This document shows positions 26,559 through 40,631 of a DNA stretch of 64,000 bases, piece after piece. The notes under the pieces were generated by a model. It saw only the letters and a program-made list of their open reading frames with translations, did not search any database and was not told the DNA's origin. Position numbers and translations under genes: made by a program. Source of the stretch: Adineta ricciae (lineage: Eukaryota; Rotifera; Eurotatoria; Adinetida; Adinetidae); contig CAJNOJ010000053.1 of NCBI GenBank assembly GCA_905250025.1, positions 372,001 through 436,000 of the forward strand. Direction: 5' to 3'. Position 1 is the first letter of the stretch. Each line of letters begins with the position of its first letter.

Positions 26559-29500
26559 TTATACGCCTAAATTAGTTAATCCGGCACGGGATGCACGAGG
26601 TTCGAGTTTCAATGAAAGAATATAACATTGATCTTCACTTAACACGTTCGATTTGTTTAATAAATAGGAACACACACGTGGATTGTGCTTGATTTTGTAT
26701 GCAGTCGATTGAAAACGATGAATTTCGCTGATGATATGTGTTTTCTAAACAAAAAAAAAAGATTGTATATTGATCACAGCCGATCAAAAACCGGATTTAC
26801 CATTCGCATTTTGGAAAAATTGATCAAATGTGTTTCGGATATATCTTGAGAACTTTCCTCCACGAATGTTAAATCCGACAAGTATAAACCAAGGTATGGA
26901 ACACACGGTGGATCCACTCTATAGATGTCCATAAAGAAATGACTCTTTCTGTTCGGTTGATCAATCTTACTTAGTTAAAGTATCGCGTAGGTTTTTAAAT
27001 TTTCCATCGGAATGAACTAAAGCTTGTAACTTATTAATCACTTGTTTGTGCTGTTTGGATATTCGATCCCAAGTAGTTTTTAAACGATAAACTGAACTGT
27101 TAACAAATGCGGCCATGATTTGAAGAACACCGTTGAAATTTCGTAAATATCGACATATGTCAGCAACCGTACCTAAGAGTCCAACATTCAATCTTTCATT
27201 TCAAAACTATCCGAACAACTTACTCCATTTTTCAATGCATTGTACTCGATCATTCACAGTTGCTTGTGTTAGAATTTCGGTGATCACAAGGCGGCACATC
27301 TGAAAGCTGAGATGTAGAAAAAGCGTTTGAGTAAAAGAAAATTTTCTACTTCGTTGAATCGCTTAGATACAAGAGCAACATTCGGTGCTAAATCATCTCG
27401 TCCAGGTTTCATCCAACCCAATAGTAGCAATTCTCTATAGCAAAAGAAATATCATCAAGAGATATTCTTGAGAGTTTGTGTCTTACTCGCTGCCTAGTGC
27501 ACAGAAAAGTTTATGATCGATTAATGTCATTTGTTCAGCAAGATCCGAAACAGCAATATGTTCAAACGTGGCATTTGAGGTCTAAAAAAAAAGAAGAAGA
27601 AATTCCATTGAAAGGAAAATGTTTTTGATTTACTTGGGTGGGATTTAAAAGTATTTGTAATTGCTCGTTTTGATCATCGATTTCTGACGTTTCGATTTTT
27701 TTTATAATGGCAACTGCTGCTTTGTGTTCAGCAGCAATTAAATGGTCATTTAACAGCATATCTTGTAAAAGCTCCAAAACCATCTGAAACAAATCCTTGA
27801 CATCAAAATAATCACACTCCACAAACTGTTCTTACCTCTTTCAATTTAGGATTAGTATGAAAGTCCTGAAATATACAAATTTAGAAGTTCGGCTGAATTC
27901 ATTTTGAATAAAACTCATCGTTACCAACGGATGCTTAGTTAACCAATGTCGTAGAACATTAAGCACACGCATTGTCGAAGCTGTATTAACAATAATGTAT
28001 TCATTTGCTCTTTGTTCTTTCGAACTCAACGGCATTGAATTGTTGCTAGTTGCAGTTGCTTGGGTTGAAACAGATCCACCACCTGTGTTGAGCAAATTAA
28101 ACATCTAATAAAAGTAAAAACGCCAAATCAGCGCAGTACCTGGATTACTTGATAATCGTTCTTGCCTCATCCCTTTCGGAGACTCGCCAGATGTGGCAAC
28201 AGCGAATGCTTGCGTTGCTGCTGCTGAACTTATTCGTCGACGAGATGATCGAGATGACGTGACGACAACACCCGGTAGAACCTTTTTCAATGAAGATTCG
28301 GCTGCGTTTCGAATACTTTGTCTCGGAGACGAGAGAACTTCACTCAATCGTTTGGCTGGAAATATAGACAAATATTCGTATGAGGAAAAGATAATCGAGT
28401 GACACATACATAGCCATTGAACATTCTGTGATACATTTTGATTTGTTTGTGAATCTAATCGTAAGCGTTGCTGTGATTTCTGTATCGGTGGACTGTCGCT
28501 CTTTTCGATTCGAAGCGAGTTTTTATCTTCCTGTGAATGAATATATACAAATAGCGAAAATGAGGAGATCGGAAGATGATTTACTTTGCTTATATTGATT
28601 ATCTGTGTATTTGCAGAGAATCGTATACGAGAACCTGTTTCGACTGGCTGTGCAATATCTTTTTGGGAATCAATTGATAAATCCAACGATGGAAAATCGA
28701 AGAGCATTTCCAATGAATCGAAATCATTGATCTTAATATTTTTTTTCCCAGAATTCAATGTGCCTTGCTCTTTGTTGGATTGCTCATCAAGATTTAAAGA
28801 CACAACATCCGAGAATGTCTCCGACGAAGCGAGGGGAGCTAGAGATGTATGTAATTGATCAGCCGATGCGGAGATATCAACAGATGGAGTTGTCGGTAGA
28901 ATATTGATTTCCGTGAATTTGATTGAAACTTCTAAATATTCCAAACGAGAAAAACAAGATTTTCGTTTGTATGAATTGATACTAGCAACTGAGAATATAG
29001 ACTTGGCCTCGATAGTGGACAAAGAAATTCTACCTGAAGGCACTGGCGTATACCTTTTGGCCTGTCAAACTGTGAAGCACAAGAAGTGAACATCACTGCA
29101 CTTTGATACACATTCGAAAGATTTTATAAAAATGAGTTTTGCTTACTTTTCTCCATGCACTTCGTCGTGGTAATTGCTTCGTTTTGATCGATACTTAATG
29201 CTCGACGGAATGTTCCAATGTGTGAATGCCTTCTTAGATCTCGTTCTTGTTGAGTTGAGTTATCGACCGGTAGCGAATGGACACCTGAAGTAAACGAAGT
29301 TCATCCCTTATATTGCTTTCGATATGATGAAACTCACCTTCCGAGACACGTCGATTTAATTCATTATCATGTTCATTAATTAACAGTAACTTATCTCTAA
29401 AAATTATCATTACACAGTTTAGGAAACATCTTTGTCAAAATTCTACTTGTGCTGCTCGTCTGTTTTGTGATTCGAATGAGAATTTGTTCCATCTGTATCA

Positions 29501-32500
29501 TTTGTATGGTCTAATGACGTATGTGGCGAGGATTTGTAGACACGAGTTAAGGTTTCCATCACGGTGTAAGCATCAGTATACAAACGATAAGTTAATAAGA
29601 ATGTATTGAGAAAATCAATGGAGAGAAAACGTAGGTCAGTTAAACGCTCCAGCAATCGTTCCACAGTTGCATGACGAATCTGAAGAAAACGCATAACCAT
29701 CGGGTTTTATCTATTGAAATCTAACAGATTCATCAGTTTACTTGTGGTATTTTACATGAATCCAGTGTTTTGGAATACTTGATTTCTGAATCATCTTTGT
29801 ACAGTTTCAGATCAGATCTAAGCGAAAGGAAACGAATGAAAACTATGCTGAACAAAACTTTCGTATTTACTTGACAGATTCCGGTGACATAACGGACGAT
29901 TCATTTCGAAATGTTCCAGTAACTAATTCTGTATAACGAAGATTTTGCAAGCACTGTGCTATGTCAGCACACCATTCGGATTTATGTTTTTCATCATTAG
30001 CAACGAATGTTGCTGTGTATGGCGTTTGGTCACGTGATTCAACAATCAAACGAAATAAACGAGCGAAACTTATGTCAATCTCGCCAGTTTTATTATCTGT
30101 TACATTCGAATTTGTATCATCAGCGCTGTCTTCTTCCGTAACTGCAGCAAGCATATGCTGAGGATCAGTGGCAATATCTTCGACAAGTGTCACATCGGCT
30201 AATGGAATAACTCCGCAACCCTATGGAAAACGATGGAAGATTACCATAGAGTTCGAGATGAGATCTACTTTGACAAGGTGTAGTTTTCCACTCGATGCTC
30301 GACTTGTAACAACTAAATGATTGGAAAACAGGTAACATTGAACAACACTTTCGTTTCGGCGGAGATCTCGTGTCGTAAATCGTTGTCCTATGCTTGATTT
30401 ATTTCGATCACCGGCCCATAAGATAAGACTATCTATAATTATTTCAACATGAGCAAAAAACCTTCATAATCAGAGTAGAGCTTATTACCTTGCCGACATA
30501 GTACTTGGTTCACATCTAGTAGAACATCGCAACCCTCCGCAATCGATCGTTCGATAGCTAAATTTGCTCGAATATGTTCCGTTTCTGAGACTTCATCATG
30601 CATAATCTACCGAAGACATGATCAGACAATCTCGTTATTATATACAACACTTACTTTCGATAATTCTTCTAATTTCGATTTCGTCTGTTCTAACCTTTCT
30701 CTTTCGACATGTGCGTGCGGTGTGTGCGATAAACAATTGGCTAATGTTACAATATAATACGGTATCTGCAAAGAAGAACAAAGTCAACTGATTAGAATGG
30801 CTTGTCTTTCTTCAAAAACAAACCCGATTCATTGGTAGAACAAGTAATATGTCCAGTGTTAAACCTTCGCACGCCGCTTTTTGTTCACATCGTTCAAGGA
30901 ATTTGTTAAAATCTGGGTTACTCAATTTACATTCGACTAAGCACTGAAACGACATAGAAGAAAAACGTCGATTTCCGAAACAGACAACTAGTGCACATTT
31001 ACCTGCAAGCTATAATGATGATTTCGAACGTATTCTAAGTAAATATGCAACATGGATATGAACATATCGAATAGGTCACCTAGAAGAATTGAGCTAAATA
31101 TTTTCCTGATTGAGTTCTTCAGTTTTACCGGTGTAGAATGTCGGCCAGTTTTCGAGTTTCTTCGATAAACCTTTATAGAATATCTGATGGAGGAAAAGGA
31201 TGATTTCACTAAGAAGAACAAATACTTGTCAGGTTTGTTATGACCACGATTAATCTTACGTATTTAGAAAAATAGAATTAACATCTTCATGTGTTATTGG
31301 CGGCTTTTTTGAACTTGCCGCTAGAAGGAATAGCGTATATAATCCACGGCGACAGACAAAAGTCCTGATTTTTACCCATCCGAAACGGCCGCACATAATT
31401 GGCCACAAGAATTTCCAGTTGATGCACATATTCTCGCTCGCTTTCAACCAAATTAAAAATAATATTATTGCGCTTACGCATTAATTCTGCATGAGGAGAC
31501 CTAAAAATAAAATTTCATTCCTCGGATCGAATATCGACTTTTGAAACCGGCGAATTCTGCATGTTAATTAATTTTTTCATCCTCATCAAGGAAAGAGCAC
31601 TGACGTCAAAACACAGTACTTCCGCTAAATATAGACGAGCTCGAGTTGATGAAGACGAAATAAAGTATGACAAAAAAAATTAATTTGACTGATCAATTCA
31701 ACACCTACAGATATCTTTACTAAATTTAATTGCCATACAATGAAACGTTTTCTTTTTGCTTTCTACATGAACAAATGTAATTAACGGAACAGAATGAAAG
31801 TGATATTGAAACGACTGAATGACGTCGGTATGAGGAGAGAGAAACGCTTACCGGATATATTCTTCGACTATTCGTTTCCAACGTTGTCTGTATAGCCAAC
31901 CTCGGCACAGACTTTGAACTTTTTTGATTTTTCGAATTTCGGCAGAGTCTTCCTCAGCGATGCTTTTCGTTCGTAATAAATGATGTTGTCGGCGATATCG
32001 TGATAACTAAAAAGGACACGAACGAGAGATGTTAGGATCTCCTTCAATCAGAATTTACTTCGCGACGTAATTCTCGAACTTCAGCTGACAATTCTTCGAC
32101 TTGTTGTAAATATTGATATTTCGTTTTTGCTTCACTTTCGTAAACTTGAGAGAGATGAAGATATTTCTGTTCGATTTCTTCTTTCACAGACAGCAAACGA
32201 TTGTAACTAGAACAGATCCATCGATGAACTCAATCGTTTTCCGTTCTTGTCACAACTACCTGCATGATTGAATGCATTCAATCCATACTTGACAATCACT
32301 TTCCGATTCCGCTGCAAATTCAATGGCATTTCGGCCATCGCGTGTGTAAGATATTGAAAAACAATTCTAAATCGAGGTTGAATCATTCATTTCGTAAATA
32401 TATTCAATTCAATCTGCCCCTATCGTCAATCTCGCCTGACATACGATCACGCTGAGAGATAGATTCCTTCTACAACATCTCTATGTTTTCTAATCTTGAA

Positions 32501-33048
32501 AGAAAATTAATTACAGTTTACTGTTTCGATTATGAAAGATTTCATTAGAGATAGAGAAGAATAATGCTTGATATGACTGATAACAAGACGGATTACTCAG
32601 ATGGAAATGAAGACATTTCATTAGAATTTTGTAGGCTTTGCAGCTGGTCGTTTCATATGTCTTGAATACTTACTAATTTTTCTCCATCTTTGCTGTTCTT
32701 AGCTGTTGAACGGGATGAATAACAACTTTCAAGGAAATAAACACCCTGCGGTTTCGATGAGTTCACATTTTCGTAGTAGAATAACAAATTTTGATAGAGA
32801 ACAAACCATTTCAATTGCCATTTATTCGCCGAAGACGACGGATCCTGGCCACCACGCCGCGATAGATATCCGCATTCGCGATTTTCCAATCGTGCTTTGA
32901 TTGCTAAGTTGTACAAATGCTCTTCATTGACTTTGAACGATGTTCGGGTCATTAAAATTGCTGGTAGATGCCGTATGCTCAACCAAGAGTCAGATGAAGC
33001 CATGTTTGAGCGCGATTTCGTAGATTGTTGGTTCGATAAGAATTGCAT
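26559..33048 (-). CDS. RASGRF: RASGRF-type Ras/Rac exchange factor
   Basis: Calcium/calmodulin-responsive GEF with Rac (DH) and Ras (CDC25) activity. Domain order fits the family. PH1 near 32650-32900 ([29 protein letters not shown]). Coiled coil 32050-32210. IQ-like helix 31857-31950. DH 30600-31500 ([64 protein letters not shown]). PH2 29870-30570 ([23 protein letters not shown]). REM 29440-29700 ([20 protein letters not shown]). A Ser-rich linker 28100-29350. CDC25 domain 26559-28050 ([27 protein letters not shown]-type, [39 protein letters not shown]). The stop follows TNLGV. Start chosen at [15 protein letters not shown] at 33003 is an alternative. More than 20 exons; borders not all checked. 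Confidence 0.93.
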
Positions 33049-35023
33049 GAACAAAATTTATCAAAAAAAATGTTGAAAACTTATGTTATATCTAAAAGAC
33101 ATGTCAAAAACATGAGCAAAGCTAAGGTTCTGTGCGCAATGCTCGTTTCATATTTGACTAAAAATCAACAATGACAATATGGCGAGCGAATGCCATTTAC
33201 TTAAGTACATATTTGAGAACGATTAATAAAATATATGTTTTAGTTTAGGGGAAAATGAGGTTCAAAAGTCTTCTCTTGTCAAATATCTCCCGTGTTCTGT
33301 TTCATCAATGTTGAGAAGAACAGGCACAATAGAAGTTCCGTACTCACATGACGTTCGTATATCAGCTAACATGTCAGGAATCTCAAATAGAGGATTTTTC
33401 TTATTTTTGAGCTCAACTTCTGTTGTGTTTATGTCGGAAATAGAAGCAAAATCGATAACAATCGCTTTTCTTTCGTTCCTTTTCTTGGAAAAACAAAGGC
33501 ATCGCTCCGATTACATAAACGAGTCAATCAAGGTACTGCCTAACAACGTAACTCCTCTCGAACATTCCATACTATATCAACACGAGAATGATCTCATTAG
33601 GTGAAATCCCTGATACCTAAGAAAAATATTTGTATTTCTATTTTCACCGAAACTCTGCCTTTGTTTTGATTGATACATTCTGCTTATCAAAAGATAAATA
33701 CATTCGAACAAATTGTGAACATCGACTCAACATAGCGCACGCTGCTTTTCACTAGACACGCTAATAAATGAATATTATTATTAAGAGAATAAACTTCTCT
33801 GAATATAGCGAAAGTGAGTTCTTTTTTATTGTTATTTATTATTGATATGTGCGCAATTTCAATCGGCATAGGAGAAGAAAAAAAAATGGAACGACAGAAA
33901 ACTAATTTCAAACACTTTCTTTGACTCTGTTCATATTAAGCGACATAAGGTGATACTCTACGTCAACAGCAAAGAATAGAGCATTTCTATCTAAGTTCTT
34001 TCTAAGTAAAAGAATCGTCTTGTACATTGATTATATATTTGCAAGTTATAATTGAAAGAAAAAAAATGATAACTAGTCGCGTGACATATTGTTAAGTTCA
34101 TTTTTTTTTGAGCGACGTGAACTTGATCGCTTGGATTATTAACTTACTTACAGTCTCAATCGTGTTATTCGCTGTAATCGGCGTGGATGATACGAATGTA
34201 AAAGTTCAAAAGAAGTATTTTAAAAATTTTCTTGACAAGTAAAGAAATGACGAGAAGCTCGTGTATGCGGCGCTTTCCTTTCTCCGTTGATCTTCCTTTC
34301 TCACTTCGGAGGAAAAGAGGAGAAGAAGAAAGAACTGCATGCAAACACATTAACTAGAGCAAAAGAGAAGCGACGAATGAATTCCACAGCACGTACACCA
34401 TTACAGTTGATAACTACGTCAACATTTACTATGACAAAGAGAAACGTCAAAAGCGCCGTATTAGAGAAATTTATTATCATTATCAGGGAAAGAGAGAGAG
34501 AGAAACAACAATAGCCGAGCGCGTGTTAATGACATGTTCTTGAGCAAAGACAAAAAGAATATTTGACTAGACATTTAACTTCTAATTATACGTCTTCAAA
34601 AGCTCGAAAGCTTAACTGATGTTTAATTTTGTTAAATGAATGAACAAGTTTATCGATTACAGAGAGGAAAACAACGTCGAGGGAAATATTCCTCATCTTA
34701 GTGTCAAGGTTAGCTCGGATGATTATTCACACGCACCCACTCACATACTCGATTATTCATAACATGTGCACATGCATTTTGAATATCTGTATTTCTATCT
34801 TCATCAATCGATTTGCTTATTACGAATGCAATTTCGAGCATGACTACATTTGAAAGAACAATGTTGCTCCAAGTACTTCCTTTCAATTCAATGACAGTTG
34901 ATTTATTTCGTGTGAAAAAAAAAGACAATTCAATATACAAATATGCAGAAATGTTTTCTTTTATGACTGAAGTGAACAAAAAAAAGAGAGAGAGAGTATC
35001 TGACTCAAGAAGAAAACGTCGAT
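33049..35023. other. 2-kb intergenic region between RASGRF and FMNL
   Basis: RASGRF 5' flank and formin 3' flank. Open frames such as 33308-33604 and 34287-34514 lack splice sites, a family signature or coding-like composition. A short AGAG-rich tract runs at about 34490-34504 and another at 34984-34996. Nothing further seen. Confidence 0.5.
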
Positions 35024-38000
35024 CTAGAGGTGAACTTCAGGTGTGGTAGTCGAAGTTGTGCTCGTGCCGCTCGTCACTGCGGCGAGTACGTCGCGACTAA
35101 TTTGTTTCATTAGTTCTTGAGTTTTACGACGATTCCGACGCGCTGCATCTGCTCGCAAGTATGGCGCTTTTTTCAAGTCTAAAGACAGACAAATGAGTTT
35201 AATACTTTTTCCTTTGAAAATATCAAAAGCAAAAGAATATTTAATTGATTGAAAAGGGAAATCGATGTAAATAAATAACGAATGAAAGAGAATAGTCGAC
35301 GAAGAAAACAAAGCGAACAATAATCAATGCTTTCGCCCATTTAAGTAACACAAGTGCAAGACGAGTATGTCTAACATGATCGAAAACAATTAAATCAAGT
35401 CTATTCATCGCTTCAAATCCCTCGAGGATATGGATGTAAAGCCTGGTCTAAAGATCGATATTTTCCTCTTTTGTACAACAATAATCCGGTCTTATCAGCG
35501 AATATGTGTTCATTATCTCAACTATTTTTAGTTGGCAGGATATTTAAATATATAAATAATCTTCGCGAGAAGAAAATTGTCATACCATCTAATAAAGTTT
35601 CAATAGTGCCATCTGTTAATGCTTCACGTTTAATTAATTTTTGATCTTTTATAGCTTCTTTCCGTCCTTTTAATTCACTTAATAGTTCTTCCTAAATAAA
35701 GCATAAAAAACGAGAAATGACGATAGGAAATAAGAAGTTATGTTTGTTGAAAGCAAAATTAAGCAGAATTAAAATATACGCTCGGCTAGCTTCGACAGGC
35801 AAGACAAGGAGAAAAATGGTTACCTGATTTGGTAGAATATTCTCTCCCTAATCGACTTTTTCAAGTAGAATTCAGTTTACTCGAAGAAAAATCTTACCTG
35901 TGAACGTTTGTTTATTGAACGTTTATTTGCTGGCTTATCATTGGTTAATGCCGCCTCCCTTGCTAATCGTGTACGTTCGTCGTTTTCAATTCGTGCTTGC
36001 TACACAAGTCGAATATCAACCGGTTTTTAAAACTAGATTTCATCGAGTCTTACTTGATACGAACGTTGGAATTTGACAAAAACGGAGAAAAAGTTCGATG
36101 GATTTTGTGTTCGTGGTGTTTCACCTTGAACAGAAAGCGCGATGTTACACGGCAAACAAAGCATGTTCACATACCAAAGTATTCTACACATTGATTGAAC
36201 GATTCCTGGGCTGATTTTGCATCTTTAATCAATCGGTCAACTTTTGCTTGAGCAATATTGAGAAATTCTTCCAATGGCCGTGTCTCGACATTCTTAGAAC
36301 AGAGGAAGTATTTAATCGAGGATGTTATTCCTCGAACATTTCCTACTTTCATTGTCTGCCGAATAACAAGTTCCTTTTTGGCATTATCCAAGCCACGAGT
36401 TAAATCTTGAACATCAATCTGAATATTTTCCAATGAAACTAAACAAAAAAAGAAGCTGTTGAATGTTCCTAGAGTATGTGAAAAGATCTTCCGGGGATAA
36501 CACGTCGGAAAGGTGGCGGAAAATACAAAAGGTGTCGTCGTGCAAAGTTATTAAACGAGTATGAAAACTCTAAGTAATGAAAGTAGGTTCTTATGGTTAT
36601 TGAAAAAATCTTTTCACCTTGAGCGGCTTTTTCAACTGATTGTAAATCATGACTGAAGTTGGCAACGTCAGAAAATCGTTCTTCCACGGTTTGTACAAGA
36701 AAATGAAGTAAAGTTAAACGTTTATCATGCGTTCTTGTATCTGATAACTACAAACAAACATATATTCAATGAAAACAATGGTGTGTAGAACATTAAACGT
36801 ACAATTTCTAAACTAGCTAATTTAAATCCGTATGCCGGACCACGTTTACTACTGTTCATATAATTACCAAACGCCAGTACGATCTGAAACAAGACACTTT
36901 TTGCAAACAATTCGACAATGATCGATGGTTTTACTTCGAGGAGTTTTTTGAGTTTTGTACTATTTTTTAACGTTGTCGATGCTGTTATGATTGCTTTCAG
37001 CTGCGGTGTTAAATTTCGGTTAACATCGTCAAAATTCGCCATGAATGACACAACGTTCAACTTCTGTGCTAATCGTTCAATTTTCGAGAGCTAAATGTAT
37101 GAATATGAAGTCAAGGATATGAGTTTTTGTTCGGTTTGACTTACACCGTGTAGAAAGCGATCTTCGTCTGAAAGGTTTACGATCGATTTACCATCGGATA
37201 AGTACGAAGCGAATGCACGGGTTTCAGATTCTGTGGGAATAAAGTGCTGTAGGATATCGATTGTATCAATAGTTAAGATCTTCAAATCAAGACTAAAATA
37301 AACATTCGAGATGGCGATTCATCTTTCTCGTAATAGAATATGACGTACTTATTCAATGCGCGGATAATTGTATTTACATCAAGATCGAGTTTCCGTCGAG
37401 CAATAGCTAAAAGAAAGGGATTTTATAGAAGAGATCGTTCTTGTGTTGATCCAACTGACCTAAATTTCGTTGTCGTTGAGGGTCAAGCAATGTCAAGCTT
37501 TCAGGAGCTTTAACAAACTTTTGTTTCAAATGTGGACTAGTAGTTGTTTGATTGACTGGAAGACCGGAGCCTGTTTTGAACAATTCTTCGAAAGTATCAA
37601 AATCGATCAGCTACAGATACAAGAAAAAGGACGTTGGTACTTCGATCGATAAACTTCTTACTTTAAAGTATTTTTCATCGTCGAGCTCGGAGAAAACCGT
37701 TCCACGAACTTGACCAGGCTTCAACGATGTCCAATTCAAATTAGGTAGCTTATATTTCGTTTCGATTTTCTTCTTTATTGTCATGGAACCAGGTGGAGGA
37801 TCAAGCATTCCTGGTGGCGGTGGTGGAATGCCAAAGATCGGAGGTGGCTATGGAATCAGTGCGTATTTCAAATAATACAAATACAAGTAAATCAAGCATA
37901 CCGGTCCGGGTGGTGGAGGTGGTGGAATGAAATCTGCGAAGAACAAGACAGAATGAGATATATTAGGTGAAGCAATTTGATTTTACTTGGTGGTGGAGGA

Positions 38001-40232
38001 GGAGGAGGAGGAGGAGGGGGTGGTGCCGGCGCAGTTGGTGGTGCACTAGAACCTGTCGCTGTATTGTGGAAACTTGGTCCATTGGGAGGCGCACCTGGAG
38101 GAGCTGATGATATCGAGGATGATGAACCATTGAGAGATCCTATTCGAAATAAATATAGGATCGTTTTAATCGGAAAGTATAGAATCTTACCACGTTCTTG
38201 ATGACTCTGCCTCAATATGGTAAGCGTTTGTGAGATGTCATCGCGTTCTTTCTATAAGAGTAGATATGCATTCGGTATTGAATCAGAGAAAGTACTTTTA
38301 ATTAACCTACCTTCGCATTCTCCATTTGTTCCTCTGCAAATTCCAATGCCTTTTGTAGTTCAGCTATAAAATAATCAATACCAATAAATCACATCGTCCG
38401 GAGTTTATCTTACCAATTTTATTTGAATTTCCATTCTCAAGTTCTTGTACACGTTCATTAACCTAATAAAACATGAACATTCGTACAGAATCTTTCGAAA
38501 GCGAAATATTTTTACAATTCCTAGTTGTTCTTCTAACTCTGACACTTTTGCAATTGCTTGTTGCTTCGTTTCGGAATCTTCCAATAGTTGTCCCACATCG
38601 AAATAGTTATCCAAAAACGCATGAATGTGTAAGATAAATAAATCACATTCACTATGAATTTCCAAATATTTCTAAAGAACATCTTTTCGTTACACTCCGC
38701 ATGATAGATGATCCAATCTTTACTTTCAGACATTCGTCCAATCCAAGTAATTTGAATTCTTCTTGTAAATACACACGATAATTCATGTCTCGAACTGAGT
38801 GAACAATAATATTAATAAACTGCATACATGCCACCTAGCCAATCACGAAAATTTTCAATAAAGCAATACAATTTCTTTCGAACTTACCATATAATCGACG
38901 TTAAAGTCTGTTGGTTGAGTAAATGATTTCATCAAAGTTTCGAATCGATGTTTTTCTTGACATATTATACGAAAATTATCAAACGCTCCCAGAACAACGT
39001 CATGACCTAATTCGACTAGACACACCGCGGCTAGTAATTCCAAAATCAATGCTTTACATCTAAATAATAACTCACAAATGATTTCTATACATTCGTATAC
39101 AATCATTACCGATAATTTTTATGTTGTAAACTAAGTGTGATGTAATTCAACGCTAATGAATGTTGAATAACGAGATTGAAACCATTCTGAGAACGAAAAC
39201 AGCATCAATTGAAGAAAATCTTGATTGTGAAAGGAAGATTTTTACTTGGTTATTCATTATTGCTCGAAGACACATGATACATAATCGGACATCGTCGGTT
39301 GCTTCGCCAATTTGGTACTTTTTCAGTTTACGATGCAATCGTTTCGCATCAGATCGACCTAATGTTGGTCGTTTCGATGTGATTAAAGAATTCTCATCGG
39401 GATAATTTATCGTCGAGAAATGTCCGTCATCCGACGAATCAACTTCACTAAAAATCACGTATCACATTTAAACAATCCGCTTCTTCGAGACAAATTGCCG
39501 TTCTGTTCTTACCGCATGACTTCTAATGATGTTTTTAAATAATCAAGTAAAACATCCAGACCTTTATTATTTGGATTAAGATATTCGTGAACCCAACTGA
39601 AAGCAGACAAGGTCATAATTTGAAGAGTCTTGTCAATCACTTACCCAATATTATTCGTTCGTAAAGAAATTTCTAAACTTGATAATAGTTGAGTTGAAAG
39701 TTCGATTGGTTGTTTCTTTTTCTAAAAATACGATCAATTCTTATTCATAAACTCGATCTCATTCCTTCCTACCAAACTCGATGCTTTTTCAACAAGATTC
39801 GCACCACGTATATACGTTTGTAAACCTTCGATGTAATATTCTGGAGGATGTTTAGCTATAACTTGATCCTAGACATCAATTCATCAATCAATTCATTCGT
39901 CATTTCGTCTCTTCTTCTTACTCGATCACGAATTATATCCCATTTCTTCTCCGCTGGAAAGTCACGTAACATTTTCATTTTATCGGGAGCAAGATCCATT
40001 GTTGCCTAAGTTAACCTTGGAAAAGTAGAATCTCGAACAACTTTCAAATACTTACAATGGTCTTTTGAAACAATTCTTCCAGCGTTCGATCATCCGGTCG
40101 AATGTGATTCATTTTCTCAATACTTCCTATACTCTACGATATTCCAAAAGATAATGTCGTAACAGTAAGCATTGCTTTTTTACGTACTTTTTCATTTGTC
40201 TCTGATGAATTGAGACTGGATGTCGAACGCAT
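35024..40232 (-). CDS. FMNL: Formin-like (FMNL-class) actin nucleator
   Basis: Diaphanous-related formin that nucleates and elongates actin downstream of Rho GTPases. N-terminal GBD/FH3 region (38500-40140): [108 protein letters not shown]. These are FMNL-specific rather than Dia or DAAM. Coiled coil 38210-38640. FH1 37790-38170 with a run of prolines. FH2 36050-37790: [78 protein letters not shown]-like tail [17 protein letters not shown] then ARRNRRKTQ. About 22 exons. The 5' end is uncertain: I start at MRSTSS, but an ATG exon at 40533-40631 could splice in phase 0 to the same second exon (from about 40139). No MGN-type myristoylation start was found. Confidence 0.92.
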
Positions 40233-40532
40233 CGAATCAGACGTTTGCCATTGGGACGTTCCAAACGTCCCGTTTTCATTAATAACCTCCGCCGTTGTGT
40301 TGCTGTTATTCACGCATATATTAGAATATTAATTATAATCTAAAAAGGTTAAAAACTGTTCGTATTTGCCCCGTTTTCAAAGCAAGTGATGAAGAAAAAA
40401 ATGTGTCAAACAGCATCGGTGATCAGTCGAAAGCGGAAGAAGGAGAAAAATCTGTTCTTCATCATCGCTGACGAGAAAAATCAACCAGTTTGATTTAATT
40501 AGAAAAAAATTCAATCGAATAGACGAGCTTAC

Positions 40533-40631
40533 ATAAATAATCATATCCGATGTAAATTCGCCTTTTAATAGTAGGCAGAATCGATCGACTTGTTTACCTA
40601 ATAAATCGTACTTTACACTAAACTGATTCAT
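40533..40631 (-). CDS. Possible alternative first coding exon of the formin gene
   Basis: Opens with MNQFSVKYDLLGKQVDRF and runs 33 codons to a good GTAAGC donor in phase 0. The formin exon that begins [10 protein letters not shown] is also entered in phase 0, so joining is possible. It cannot join the nearer MRSTSS exon in frame. The peptide resembles no FMNL N-terminus I know. It might instead be a chance frame. Confidence 0.3.

Noticed and set aside
26595-26615. GAGGTTCGAGTTTC, another B-box-like word.
   Set aside because: It lies in the last coding exon of RASGRF and has no cloverleaf partner sequences.
28586-29089. Plus-strand frames inside the RASGRF linker.
   Set aside because: Antisense of the Ser-rich linker exons of RASGRF, which have supporting splice phases.
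33308-33604. 98-codon plus-strand frame between RASGRF and the formin.
   Set aside because: No recognisable motif, no neighbouring exons in phase, and composition no different from flanking intergenic DNA.
37977-38201. Plus-strand open frame encoding a long Gly run.
   Set aside because: It is the antisense of the poly-Pro FH1 region of the formin gene.
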